A stretch of 30,056 nucleotides of DNA from JAUNSR01 sp036655755 (GCA_036655755.1 JAVVPN010000033.1:1-30056), one strand, 5' to 3'. Positions 16,687 through 24,918 are shown, counted from the stretch's first letter. Notes: generated by a model from the sequence alone, not told the origin. Program-made: numbers and translations.

Positions 16687-17379
16687 TTATCTTCTAACCG
16701 GATTTTCCTCTTTCTTAAAAATCTGCCAAACCAGAGCAGCCAATGCCGCACCGATAAGCGGAGCTACTATAAACACCCATAGCTGAGATAATGCCGCTCC
16801 ACCCTGGAAGATAGCCGGACCGAAAGAACGTGCCGGATTCACCGAAGCACCGTCAATCGGAATCATCACGATATTGATAATAGCCAAAGCCCATCCGATA
16901 GCGATACCCGCAAAACCTTTCGGAGCTTTCTCGCTGGTCGATCCCAGAATTACAATCAGGAACAGGAAGGTGAAAATCACCTCGCCGATAAACGCTCCGC
17001 TCATATGCCCCTCGGCAAACTGATTCGATCCGAACGATACCCATTGCTGCGAAATAGCTCCGATAGCGATCGCACCCAAAGTAGCCCCGATCAACTGGGC
17101 GATCCAATATTGAATCATCTCGCCGAAGCTCATTCCTTTATTCAGAAAAACGCCCAGACTGACGGCCGGATTCACATGACAACCCGAAATCGGTCCGATG
17201 GCATATACCATAATCAATACGGCCAAACCAAAGCAAAGTCCGATAGCGGTAATGGTAATCGGATTACCGGTAGAGGTCAACGGATCAGCTCCCACGAAAA
17301 TCTGTCCGAATACGGCGCTTCCGCAACCAAACAATACAAGGGCGAACGTTCCGATTAATTCTGCTACGAATTTTTTCAT
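16687..17379 (-). CDS. Aquaporin (MIP family, AqpZ-like)
   Basis: The 230-residue cytoplasmic-membrane channel has six predicted helices and the two half-helix NPA motifs (70-72 in CHVNPAV, 181-183 in SVNPARS). Ser after NPAR, rather than the Asp of glycerol facilitators, places it with water channels. Aligning by eye to E. coli AqpZ, the selectivity-filter positions are Phe50, Asn169, Ala178 and Arg184. The normally conserved His is Asn, which suggests altered selectivity. The basic C-terminus is KKEENPVRR. It stands between the epimerase gene upstream (62 bp) and a terminator-like hairpin downstream. Family assignment is firm; the substrate is not. Confidence 0.93.
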   Translation of the reverse strand: MKKFVAELIGTFALVLFGCGSAVFGQIFVGADPLTSTGNPITITAIGLCFGLAVLIMVYAIGPISGCHVNPAVSLGVFLNKGMSFGEMIQYWIAQLIGATLGAIAIGAISQQWVSFGSNQFAEGHMSGAFIGEVIFTFLFLIVILGSTSEKAPKGFAGIAIGWALAIINIVMIPIDGASVNPARSFGPAIFQGGAALSQLWVFIVAPLIGAALAALVWQIFKKEENPVRR

Positions 17380-17441
17380 AATAATTTATTATTTAAAGTG
17401 TTATACTTATAAATTTAAATATTTCACAGGAGAATAAAGGG

Positions 17442-18314
17442 CTATTTACCGTTAAATTTTTCCACCAAATCGGTAATCGCATCTTTCAATTCCGGATATT
17501 GATACGTGAAATTCCGCTCCTGCAATCGCTGCGGAACCACCTGCTGACCTTCGGTCAATAAAGAAGCACCATCCAGTAAAAACAAGCGCAACAACCATTC
17601 CGGAACGTGTACCCGCCAGAACGGTTCGAAATGCATATCCAGTTCCGACATCAAATCGAGCCATGTAAGCGTATCGGGTGCCACACAGTTAAATATTCCC
17701 GACAGTTGTTTGTCATACAACATCAGCTTAAACACTTCCATCAGATCATCGATATGAATCCAGGAGAAGGGCTGATGTCCGGTTCCGAAAATCACACTGA
17801 CTCCCCGTTTCGACGGAGCCATTATTTTCGGAAGCACTCCCCCTTGCGCACCCAGAATCAGTCCGAATCGCAAGATAACCAGTCTGACCGCCGGATTCAC
17901 TTTTCGCGCCTCCGCCTCCCATTCCTGACAGACATGCGACAGAAAACTCTCTCTTGCCGGCTCTGTTTTTTCATCGCTCACCCCTGTCGACGGATAATAA
18001 CCGATGGCAGAAGTAGAAATAAACAGTTCCGGCAAATGTGGCAACCGGTTGATCGCTTCCGTCAGTTTGCGGGTAGTTTCCACACGGCTGGTAAGAATCG
18101 CTTCTTTGCGCCGGCGGTTCCATCGGCCGTTAATGGGCGCTCCGGCCAGATTTATCACGGCATTACATCCCGTTAATTTATCCGTCAGTCCGCCCATACC
18201 CTCTTCCGAAAAATCTTTTCGGGAGATTCCGATAACCTGATGCCCCATTTCCATCAGAAAAATCTTCAGATGGCTTCCGATAAATCCGGAAAGCCCCGTA
18301 ACAGCTATCTTCAT
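17442..18314 (-). CDS. TIGR01777-family NAD(P)-dependent epimerase (SDR39U1/YfcH-like)
   Basis: This 290-residue extended short-chain dehydrogenase belongs to the SDR39U1/YfcH family. The N-terminal dinucleotide loop is TGLSGFIGSHL (residues 6-16). The family-typical stretches INLAGAPINGRWNRRRKEAI, STSAIGYYP, LRFGLILG and FSWIHIDDL follow in order. The C-terminal DUF1731-like part carries VPEWLLRL and the ending QRLQERNFTYQYPELKDAI. The substrate of this family is not established. It is downstream of a U32-family gene on the same strand but beyond that gene's terminator, so it may have its own promoter. I found no clear promoter in the 93 bp between them. Confidence in the family is high. Confidence 0.93.
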   Translation of the reverse strand: MKIAVTGLSGFIGSHLKIFLMEMGHQVIGISRKDFSEEGMGGLTDKLTGCNAVINLAGAPINGRWNRRRKEAILTSRVETTRKLTEAINRLPHLPELFISTSAIGYYPSTGVSDEKTEPARESFLSHVCQEWEAEARKVNPAVRLVILRFGLILGAQGGVLPKIMAPSKRGVSVIFGTGHQPFSWIHIDDLMEVFKLMLYDKQLSGIFNCVAPDTLTWLDLMSELDMHFEPFWRVHVPEWLLRLFLLDGASLLTEGQQVVPQRLQERNFTYQYPELKDAITDLVEKFNGK

Positions 18315-18345
18315 TTTCGAACCACTCCCTTCTCTTTTTAATTCA

Positions 18346-18380
18346 ACAAAAAAGAGGATATCCCGTTAGAATATCCTCTT
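18346..18380 (-). terminator. Intrinsic terminator of the U32-family gene
   Basis: AAGAGGATAT arms (18352-18361 and 18371-18380) pair perfectly around a 9-nt loop. On the minus strand they are followed by TTTTTTGTTG. Confidence 0.85.
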
Positions 18381-18407
18381 ATATAACATTTTACCAAAAA
18401 GGTTTGT

Positions 18408-19661
18408 TTAAGATTTGATCTTATCCGAATCAACCATTACAAACAGTTTATCCGACGGACGTATTTTCTGATCCACCTTAAATGCAAAGCGATCACCTTT
18501 TTTCGCCTCGGTAACCGATTTATAGTCTACCTGTATCTCTGTAAGCGTCATAAAGATCGCTCCCGTAGTCGGTCCGGTAATCACGATTTCATCCCCCACT
18601 TTCACCTGCTGGGTTTCGCAAAGGAATTCCGCCACACCGATGTTTGAGAAATATTTCATCCCTTTCGCCACATATAGTTTTTTCTTGGTCGCTTCCGATC
18701 CGTATCTCGGGCTCCACTCGCCCAAACGCTGTCCCAAATAGTAACCATCCCAGAATCCACGGTTGAATACAGCGAACAGACGCTCATCCCAGCCGGCGAT
18801 TTTCTCTTCCGAATAAGAACCGTCTACCACCGATTCAAGCGCTTCGCGGTAACATTCCACTACCGTACGCACATATTCGGCACCACGCGCACGACCTTCC
18901 AGCTTAAACACGCGTACACCCGCATCCATCATTTTATTCATAAAATGGATGGTTTTCAAATCGCGCGGCGACATGATAAACTGATTGTCCACCTCCAGCT
19001 CAAGATTCGTCTCCTTATCCTTCACCGTATAGGCATGACGGCAGATCTGTGTGCAAGCACCACGGTTGGCTGATTTGTTCTGTTCATGTAAGCTCAAATA
19101 GCATTTACCCGATACCGCCATACATAAAGCCCCGTGCGCAAACATCTCGATGCGGATCAGTTCGCCCGACGGCCCCTTGATCTGATCTTTGATGATATCC
19201 TGATAAATTGCCGACACCTGATCCATATTCAGCTCACGCGCCAATACCACTACATCGGCAAACTGTGCGTAAAATTTCAACGCCTGCGTGTTCGATATAT
19301 TCAGCTGAGTAGACAAGTGCACCTCCACGCCGATCTGACGGGCATACATCATTGCCGAAACGTCCGAAGCGATGATTGCAGAAACCTGCGCTTCCTTAGC
19401 CGCGTCGATAATCTTATACATCAGTTCGATATCGTTATCGTAAATCACCGTGTTTACGGTCAGATAACTTTTCATATTGTTTTCGCGACAAATGCGCGCG
19501 ATTTCGTGCAAATCCGCAATCGTAAAATTATTCGATGATTTTGCGCGCATGTTCAAGCCTTCGATACCGAAGTAAATGGAGTTTGCTCCTCCCTGGATGG
19601 CTGCCGTCAGTGATTCGTAAGAACCGGCAGGCGCCATTATTTCAAATTCATTTAACTGCAT
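18408..19661 (-). CDS. U32 peptidase-family protein, probable tRNA hydroxylation enzyme (TrhP/YegQ-like)
   Basis: The 417-residue protein has the U32 signature EMFAHGALCMAVSGKCYLS (172-190) followed by NRGACTQICR. Together these place four cysteines at 180, 187, 203 and 207, likely metal- or cluster-binding. U32 members are now known mainly as RNA-hydroxylation factors (TrhP for 5-hydroxyuridine at tRNA position 34, RlhA for 23S rRNA) rather than proteases. The length and the beta-barrel-like C-terminus (GDEIVITGPTTG) match the TrhP/YegQ group better than RlhA. The start at 19661 (MQLNEFEIMAPAG) is supported by a good promoter 27 bp upstream. A terminator follows. The enzymatic role is inference from family. 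Confidence 0.9.
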   Translation of the reverse strand: MQLNEFEIMAPAGSYESLTAAIQGGANSIYFGIEGLNMRAKSSNNFTIADLHEIARICRENNMKSYLTVNTVIYDNDIELMYKIIDAAKEAQVSAIIASDVSAMMYARQIGVEVHLSTQLNISNTQALKFYAQFADVVVLARELNMDQVSAIYQDIIKDQIKGPSGELIRIEMFAHGALCMAVSGKCYLSLHEQNKSANRGACTQICRHAYTVKDKETNLELEVDNQFIMSPRDLKTIHFMNKMMDAGVRVFKLEGRARGAEYVRTVVECYREALESVVDGSYSEEKIAGWDERLFAVFNRGFWDGYYLGQRLGEWSPRYGSEATKKKLYVAKGMKYFSNIGVAEFLCETQQVKVGDEIVITGPTTGAIFMTLTEIQVDYKSVTEAKKGDRFAFKVDQKIRPSDKLFVMVDSDKIKS

Positions 19662-19687
19662 CCTGTATAGGTTTTTGTTTTCGGGTG

Positions 19688-19695
19688 CAAAGATA
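19688..19695 (-). promoter_or_regulatory. -7 promoter element of the U32-family gene
   Basis: The minus strand reads TATATCTTTGC, which includes an exact TAnnTTTG 27 bp before the ATG, giving a leader of about 20 nt. The -33 position has TTC rather than TTG. Confidence 0.65.
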
Positions 19696-19790
19696 TAAAT
19701 AAACGACTTAATGTTTCTGAATCCCCCTGCCTGATAATGCCAAAAGATTATAACATACTGTTGTGCAGACAGCTACTGATTATCAACAAT

Positions 19791-19832
19791 AAACCCCGTA
19801 TTGCGATCCGGGCGGATCACAGTACGGGGTTT
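19791..19832. terminator. Intrinsic terminator of the CoA-transferase gene
   Basis: A 19-bp stem (19791-19809 with 19814-19832, two non-Watson-Crick pairs) has a GGGC loop. On the minus strand it is followed by TTTATTGTTG, 28 bp after the CoA-transferase stop. Its other arm ends in GGGGTTTTCG, so it may work both ways. Confidence 0.9.
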
Positions 19833-19859
19833 TCGTTCTATGCTGAGCGATAATTAAAA

Positions 19860-21383
19860 TCAATTCACCTCTTCCAGACACGCTTTGGGCACATAATCGG
19901 TCCAGTTGGTCTGACGCATATCGCCTGTTTTATTAAACTGATTGTGGAATCCGAAAGCAGCCGTCAGCGTATGGTGCGTATGCGCATTGCATTTCGATAA
20001 ATGCAGATAATCACGCAACAATTGTTTGTACTCCGGATGCACGCAGTTCTCAATGATCAGTTCCGCTTTTTGTGCAGGCGATTTGCCACGCAAGTCCGCG
20101 ATACCCTGTTCGGTAATCAGTACGTCTACCGAATGTTCGCTATGATCCACATGCGATACGAACGGCACGATGGCGCTGATTTTACCCTCTTTTGCCACCG
20201 ACGGGCAAGAGAAGATCGAAATGTAGGCGTTTCGTGTAAAGTCGGCCGATCCGCCGATACCATTCATCATCTTGGTTCCCACCACATGCGTCGAATTCAC
20301 GTTTCCGAATATATCCGCTTCCAGAGCCGTATTCATCGTAATAAGTCCCAGGCGGCGCACCACCTCCGGATTATTGCTGATTTCGCCCGGACGGAGCATT
20401 ATTTTCGATTTATAGAAATCAAGGTTTTCAAAAACCTCTTCCATCACCTCATCGCTTACCGTAAGCGAGCATGTGCTGGCAAACGTACATTTACCCTGTT
20501 TGATAAGCGCTACTACCGAATCCTGCACCACTTCTGTGTACATTTCGAATGGCGGGATATCCGGATTCTTGCCCAGACAAGCCATTACCGCGTTGGCGAT
20601 ATTCCCCACTCCCGACTGAAGCGGAAGCATCGTTTTCGGAATACGTCCTTCGCGAATCTCATTGACAAGAAATTCGGTTACGTTCTCACCAATCTTCATG
20701 GTGATTTCGTCTACCGGGGCAAAACCTTTTACACCATCTGTATAGTTCGTTTCCACCACGCCTGCAATTTTAGAAGGATCTACCTTCACAACATTGCTAC
20801 CGATGCGGTCGGACGGTTTATAAATCGGAATTTCACGTCGGTGAGGAGGATCTGCCGGTTCATACAGGTCGTGAATCCCTTTGATCTCTTTCGGCAGGTA
20901 TTTATTATGTTCAACGATAATCAGGTCTGCAAGTTGACAGAACGTAGGAGCAGCTCCCACTCCCGTACCCAATACCAGTTCGCCATCCTCGGTAATATCG
21001 GCCACCTCTACGATAGCGACATTGATTTTCCCCAGAAAACCATAGCGTACGGTCTGAGCAAGGTGAGAAAGGTGCATATCGAAATAATCGATATTCCCGG
21101 CATTCACCGCATTGCGGCTATCTTTATGTGATTGATAAGGCGTACGGGTTTTGATGGCATTTGCGCGAGAAAGCGCACCATCGACGAAGTCATTGGTAGA
21201 TGCACCGGTAAATACCCCTATCTTAAAAGGGCGACCGGCCTTGTGTTCTGCTTCAGCTCGTTTGGCCAAAGCCTGCGGCACCGCTTTCGGTGTACCCGCT
21301 GCGGTGAATCCGCTAAAGCCAACGTTGTCTTCATGGTTGATCAACGCGGCTGCTTGTTCAGGTGTTAGTGATTTATAGGCCAT
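19860..21383 (-). CDS. Acetyl-CoA hydrolase/transferase family, probable succinate:acetate CoA-transferase
   Basis: The 507-residue class I CoA-transferase belongs to the succinate-CoA transferase (Cat1/YgfH/AarC) group. It moves CoA between succinate, acetate and possibly propionate, a core step when Bacteroidales ferment sugars to acetate, succinate and propionate. The glycine-rich motif SGVGNIANAVMACLG (257-271) and the stretch MYTEVVQDS (281-289) are characteristic. By alignment to Acetobacter AarC, Glu284 is the likely catalytic residue that forms the glutamyl-CoA thioester. GFSGFTAAGTPKAVP at the N-terminus and GIGGSADFTRNA are also family hallmarks. It appears to be a single-gene unit with an exact -7 element 78 bp upstream and a strong terminator. 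Confidence 0.94.
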   Translation of the reverse strand: MAYKSLTPEQAAALINHEDNVGFSGFTAAGTPKAVPQALAKRAEAEHKAGRPFKIGVFTGASTNDFVDGALSRANAIKTRTPYQSHKDSRNAVNAGNIDYFDMHLSHLAQTVRYGFLGKINVAIVEVADITEDGELVLGTGVGAAPTFCQLADLIIVEHNKYLPKEIKGIHDLYEPADPPHRREIPIYKPSDRIGSNVVKVDPSKIAGVVETNYTDGVKGFAPVDEITMKIGENVTEFLVNEIREGRIPKTMLPLQSGVGNIANAVMACLGKNPDIPPFEMYTEVVQDSVVALIKQGKCTFASTCSLTVSDEVMEEVFENLDFYKSKIMLRPGEISNNPEVVRRLGLITMNTALEADIFGNVNSTHVVGTKMMNGIGGSADFTRNAYISIFSCPSVAKEGKISAIVPFVSHVDHSEHSVDVLITEQGIADLRGKSPAQKAELIIENCVHPEYKQLLRDYLHLSKCNAHTHHTLTAAFGFHNQFNKTGDMRQTNWTDYVPKACLEEVN

Positions 21384-21460
21384 AATATGTAATTGTTTGT
21401 AATAATATTCAACAAATACTTACTTATACATTCTGTTTTAGCAAAATAGAATGCTTCGGC

Positions 21461-21468
21461 CAAAGTTA
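21461..21468 (-). promoter_or_regulatory. -7 promoter element of the CoA-transferase gene
   Basis: The minus strand reads TAACTTTGG, an exact TAnnTTTG match. It implies a 5' leader of about 70 nt. No clear -33 TTTG was found; the DNA further upstream is very AT-rich. Confidence 0.5.
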
Positions 21469-21522
21469 AAAATTATATTGAAATTATATTTTTTATATCG
21501 ATAAAAATATAATTTCAATCGC

Positions 21523-21888
21523 TCAGTCATATTTACGGTTGAGTATTTCACTCAGAATGATTGCCCGTTTCAATTCCGACCGGTTTTTCAAACCCGCACA
21601 CACACTCGCTTGATCGGGCTTATCGGTAGTGGAAGAAATAGATCTTCTGGCAGCCGCTTTTTTCTGCACTTCCCCTTCCCACTCTTTTCCGGTTGAATCA
21701 AATGCAGTATTATGCCCCTGAAAACGTGTTGTAGGTGGAGCCGATACCATCTCCGAATGAAACAGTTCCTCTTCCGGGTGCTCCGCTTTACGAGCCTGTT
21801 TGTTTTTATTATTAAAAGTTTTGATAAGGGGACTTAACGCTGATAGTAAAATAATCAGAATTGGTAGCCATACATCGATTATATCCAT
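21523..21888 (-). CDS. Small single-pass membrane protein of unknown function
   Basis: The ATG at 21888 gives 121 residues starting MDIIDVWLPILIILLSAL. A longer reading from a TTG at 21912 is rejected because that TTG is part of the TAAATTTG promoter element. One N-terminal transmembrane helix (about 7-24) is followed by a basic segment (NNKNKQARKAEH), a Ser/Thr/Pro-rich disordered middle, and a C-terminal helix (KNRSELKRAIILSEILNRKYD) that could be a short interaction motif. The tail is most likely cytoplasmic by the positive-inside rule. I do not recognise the family. The gene stands alone between the CoA-transferase and a possible small-RNA locus. Confidence 0.75.
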   Translation of the reverse strand: MDIIDVWLPILIILLSALSPLIKTFNNKNKQARKAEHPEEELFHSEMVSAPPTTRFQGHNTAFDSTGKEWEGEVQKKAAARRSISSTTDKPDQASVCAGLKNRSELKRAIILSEILNRKYD

Positions 21889-21909
21889 ACCTTTTTGTAT
21901 TTTTGTCCT

Positions 21910-21917
21910 CAAATTTA
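21910..21917 (-). promoter_or_regulatory. -7 promoter element of the small membrane-protein gene
   Basis: The minus strand reads TAAATTTG, an exact TAnnTTTG match 21 bp ahead of the ATG at 21888. It places the transcription start near 21904, after the TTG at 21912. Confidence 0.6.
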
Positions 21918-21966
21918 AAGATTTACAGGCGTATAATCCTGTTATTCATGAAGAAATTTATAGCCC

Positions 21967-21998
21967 AAAAAAAGAGGTAACTTCACAGCCACCTCTTT
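21967..21998 (-). terminator. Intrinsic terminator on the minus strand without an upstream gene
   Basis: AAAGAGGT (21971-21978) pairs with ACCTCTTT (21991-21998). On the minus strand the stem runs into TTTTTTT. The nearest minus-strand reading frames upstream are five and six codons long, so the transcript it ends is not an ordinary mRNA. Confidence 0.7.
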
Positions 21999-22046
21999 CG
22001 CATTTAACCTAAACCTTAACTATGAAAAAATTTTCATTTTTTGTTT
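21967..22046 (-). ncRNA. Candidate small RNA or leader RNA on the minus strand
   Basis: A TTTCTTTG element (minus strand, 22053-22060, one mismatch to TAnnTTTG) precedes about 80 nt. That stretch contains the inverted repeat ATGAAAA-N2-TTTTCAT and ends in a hairpin plus seven T. No minus-strand gene lies within it. It could instead be an attenuated leader of the small membrane-protein gene. Confidence 0.3.
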
Positions 22047-22087
22047 GCATTACAAAGAAATATAAATTATCTATTTTAAACAAATAA
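22022..22087 (+). CDS. Possible 21-residue leader peptide ahead of miaB
   Basis: ATGAAAAAATTTTCA begins a 21-codon frame (MKKFSFFVCITKKYKLSILNK) ending in TAA, 73 bp before the miaB ATG. It is preceded by the unusual purine-poor tract ACCTAAACCTTAACT. It has no recognisable function and overlaps the candidate minus-strand RNA. It may be chance in AT-rich DNA. Confidence 0.25.
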   Translation: MKKFSFFVCITKKYKLSILNK

Positions 22088-22160
22088 TTTTGAACATTTT
22101 TTATTTGTTTTTTCTAAATAATTACTAAATAATACTTTTTATCACTTTTAATTGAATCAG

Positions 22161-23528
22161 ATGAAAGAACAACAAGGAGTAGACTTTAAATCTGCGACTC
22201 CCGAAGAGAAGAAACTTTTTATTGAAACCTATGGTTGCCAGATGAATGTAGCAGATAGCGAAGTAGTTGCTTCTGTCATGGAAATGGACGGTTATCACGT
22301 AACCGACAAGATTGAAGAGGCGGATGCTATTTTCGTAAACACCTGCTCGATACGCGATAACGCTGAACAAAAAATTATTTCACGCCTACAATATTTCAGC
22401 GCATTGCGCAAAAAGAACAAACATCTTGTTGTTGGTGTATTAGGTTGTATGGCCGAACGCGTTAAAGATGAGTTGATTGAAAATTACGAAGTGGACCTGG
22501 TAGTGGGGCCCGATGCTTACCTCGACCTTCCAAACATGGTAGGATCGGTAGAACGAGGTGAAAAAGCAATTAACGTAAAATTATCAACCGACGAAACCTA
22601 TCGGGAGATCATTCCTTCACGTATCGGAGGAAACCGTATCGCAGGATTTATCTCAATCATGCGCGGATGCAATAACTTCTGCTCTTACTGCATCGTTCCG
22701 TATACACGTGGCCGCGAGCGCAGCCGTGAGCCCGAAAGCATCCTTGCCGAATTACGCGACCTCGAAGCGAAAAATTTCAAGGAAGTTACCTTACTTGGAC
22801 AGAATGTAAATTCATACTGTTTCGAACAGGACGGCAAACAGGTTAAATTTTCCGACCTGCTCGCTTTGGTAGCCGAAGCGGCTCCGAATATCCGCATCCG
22901 TTTCAGTACATCGCATCCGAAAGACATGGATGACGAAACACTCGAAACGATTGCTCGCTACCCGAACATCTGCCGCCACATCCATTTGCCGGTACAGTCG
23001 GGAAGCACAACCATCCTGAAACTGATGAATCGTAAATATACCCGCGAATGGTATCTCGACCGCATCGCGGCTATCAAACGCATTATTCCGGATTGTGGTA
23101 TCTCGACCGATGTATTCTGCGGATTCCATAACGAAACGCTCGAAGATCATGCCCAAACCCTTTCTTTGATGGAAGAAGTTGGGTTCGATTTGGCCTTCAT
23201 GTTTAAATACTCGGAGCGTCCGGGCACTTATGCAGCCAAACATCTTCCCGACAATATTGCTGAAGAAGAAAAAGTACGTCGTCTGCAGGAGATCATCGCA
23301 TTGCAGCGTCGCCTGTCATTCGAAAGCAATCAACGTGATATCGGTCGTACGTTCGAAGTTTTGGTGGAAGGTTTCTCTAAGAAATCGCGCGAAAACCTAT
23401 ACGGTCGCACCAGCCAGAACAAAGTGGTGGTATTCCCGAAAAAAGGATACCGTATCGGTCAGTTGGTGAAAGTGCGCGTACTCGAAGTTTCTTCCGCTAC
23501 GCTGATTGGCGAATCAATTGAAGAATAA
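22161..23528 (+). CDS. miaB: tRNA-2-methylthio-N6-dimethylallyladenosine synthase
   Basis: This radical-SAM methylthiotransferase adds the 2-methylthio group to i6A37 in tRNAs reading codons that start with U. The ATG at 22161 (MKEQQGVDF, 455 residues) is preferred over the in-frame TTG at 22152. The N-terminal UPF0004 domain carries the three auxiliary-cluster cysteines in TYGCQMN, VNTCSIR and LGCMAER. The radical-SAM CxxxCxxC is in GCNNFCSYCIVPYTRGRE. A TRAM domain closes the protein (VEGFSKKSRENLYGRTSQNK to GESIEE). GCQMN and the lack of MtaB- or RimO-type features point to MiaB. It is followed by its own terminator. Confidence 0.96.
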   Translation: MKEQQGVDFKSATPEEKKLFIETYGCQMNVADSEVVASVMEMDGYHVTDKIEEADAIFVNTCSIRDNAEQKIISRLQYFSALRKKNKHLVVGVLGCMAERVKDELIENYEVDLVVGPDAYLDLPNMVGSVERGEKAINVKLSTDETYREIIPSRIGGNRIAGFISIMRGCNNFCSYCIVPYTRGRERSREPESILAELRDLEAKNFKEVTLLGQNVNSYCFEQDGKQVKFSDLLALVAEAAPNIRIRFSTSHPKDMDDETLETIARYPNICRHIHLPVQSGSTTILKLMNRKYTREWYLDRIAAIKRIIPDCGISTDVFCGFHNETLEDHAQTLSLMEEVGFDLAFMFKYSERPGTYAAKHLPDNIAEEEKVRRLQEIIALQRRLSFESNQRDIGRTFEVLVEGFSKKSRENLYGRTSQNKVVVFPKKGYRIGQLVKVRVLEVSSATLIGESIEE

Positions 23529-23538
23529 ATAACTCAGG

Positions 23539-23589
23539 AAGGATAAAGAGGTGGTATGATGCCACATCTTTATCCTTCTTTTCTTTTAT
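23539..23589 (+). terminator. Intrinsic terminator of miaB
   Basis: A 16-bp stem (23539-23554 with 23562-23577, one mismatch) has a TATGATG loop and is followed by CTTTTCTTTTATC. The ATG inside the loop is not the lactonase start. Confidence 0.9.
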
Positions 23590-23597
23590 CATACACA

Positions 23598-24755
23598 ATG
23601 AAAACTAAAATTATTATCGGCACCGCCGCCCTCTCGCTCACGATGGCGTGCAATCATACGAATACGGCACCCAAAACCGGAACTCCCACCGAAAGCCACG
23701 AGCTTTATCTTACCATCGGCACCTACAACCTCAACGCTCACTCCGACACCGCCATCTGGATATACGGATTCGATACCGCAAACGGCTCCTTCCGTAAAAT
23801 ATCGGGCTTTGCCGGGATTGATAACCCTTCTTATATGGCATGGGCACACAATGCAGAGCGACTCTACGCTGTCAGTGAAAACGGAGCGGCAGGATCACGC
23901 CTGAACGCGCTCAGTTTTAACCCCGCTTCAGCTACCCTGACACTACTCAACAGCGAGCCGACCGCGGGCGCCGACCCGTGTTACGTATCCGTCAGTCCCG
24001 ACGACCGTTTTGCGGTAACAGCCGATTACTCGGGTGGCTCCGTATCGGTATTTCCCATCCTGTCCGACGGAAAATTAGGAGCTCGCAAACGGGAATTCAA
24101 ATACACCGGTAAAGGATTCAATGCCACACGACAGGAATCCCCTCACCTCCATACGGTACGTTTCACTCCCGACAATAAATATTTACTGGCCACCGACCTG
24201 GGACTCGACCGGATTTATCAGTTCCGCATCACCCCGAACGACTCTTTGTTGCTCGAACCCGATACGGCCCGTACGATTCTCCTTCCGGCCGGATCAGGAC
24301 CACGCCATCTGGCCTTCCATCCGACCGATTCGTTCGTGTATGTGATCAACGAGTTGAGCGGAAACGTAACTCTTCTGAAACCGGAAAACGGAAAAATGGT
24401 GATCCGCCAGCAGATACTTGCTGATACGCTCAACGCGGCCGGTAGCGCCGATATCCATATCTCGCCCGACGGACGCTTTTTGTACGCCTCCAATCGCCTG
24501 AAAGGGGACGGTATCGCCATATTCGCCATCCGCCCCGACGGACAGCTGGTTAAAGCGGGTTATCAGCCGACAGGACGCCATCCGCGCAATTTTATCATTT
24601 CGCCCGACGGGAAATACCTGTTGGCGGCATGCCGTGATGACAATACGGTGCAGCTTTTTGCCATCGATCCGGAAACGGGACTTCTTTCGCTCCTGCCACA
24701 ATCCATCCGGATTCCGGCCCCGGTTTGTCTGCTTCTGTCGCCAATGGGCGAATAA
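23598..24755 (+). CDS. Lactonase-family beta-propeller lipoprotein (6-phosphogluconolactonase-like)
   Basis: The 385-residue protein belongs to the lactonase (Lactonase/Pgl-like) seven-bladed propeller family, whose known members hydrolyse 6-phosphogluconolactone or similar lactones. The start at 23598 gives MKTKIIIGTAALSLTMAC, a signal peptide with lipobox LTMAC (Cys18). The ATG at 23556 lies in the loop of the miaB terminator and would put 14 odd residues ahead of this signal. Repeating blade motifs such as YVSVSPDDRFAVTADYSGGSVSVF, DKTLYAS-like SPDGRFLYASNR and SPDGKYLLAA are clear, as are SGPRHLAFHP and GRHPRNFIISPDG. A lipid-anchored envelope location makes a cytosolic pentose-phosphate role doubtful. 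An extracellular or periplasmic lactone substrate is more likely (inference). Confidence 0.9.
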   Translation: MKTKIIIGTAALSLTMACNHTNTAPKTGTPTESHELYLTIGTYNLNAHSDTAIWIYGFDTANGSFRKISGFAGIDNPSYMAWAHNAERLYAVSENGAAGSRLNALSFNPASATLTLLNSEPTAGADPCYVSVSPDDRFAVTADYSGGSVSVFPILSDGKLGARKREFKYTGKGFNATRQESPHLHTVRFTPDNKYLLATDLGLDRIYQFRITPNDSLLLEPDTARTILLPAGSGPRHLAFHPTDSFVYVINELSGNVTLLKPENGKMVIRQQILADTLNAAGSADIHISPDGRFLYASNRLKGDGIAIFAIRPDGQLVKAGYQPTGRHPRNFIISPDGKYLLAACRDDNTVQLFAIDPETGLLSLLPQSIRIPAPVCLLLSPMGE

Positions 24756-24903
24756 TCAATGGCAAATAGTCCTCTTTCGGACAACTTGACACTAATTAGC
24801 TGATTGGCACGCTATTTGTTAAAGAATATATAGAGTCGTCCAGCTATGCTTTGACAACATAACCGAACCAAACTCGCAATTCTTATTATTAACATTTAAT
24901 TAT

Positions 24904-24910
24904 TGGGAGG
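24904..24910 (+). promoter_or_regulatory. Strong Shine-Dalgarno sequence, unusual in this phylum
   Basis: TGGGAGG lies 8 bp before the ATG of the 40-residue basic protein and is complementary to the 16S anti-SD. The other genes in the window lack such a site. It decides this start codon. Confidence 0.75.
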
Positions 24911-24918
24911 TTCTTACT

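Noticed and set aside
20001..21131. Long plus-strand open frame of 376 codons opposite the CoA-transferase
   Set aside because: It is fully antisense to a well-supported gene and its product is His/Arg/Phe-rich with no motif, as expected of a shadow frame.
24845..24853. TATGCTTTG as a promoter for the 40-residue basic protein
   Set aside because: It has one base too many for TAnnTTTG, and the nearest TTTG is 26 bp upstream, outside the usual spacing.
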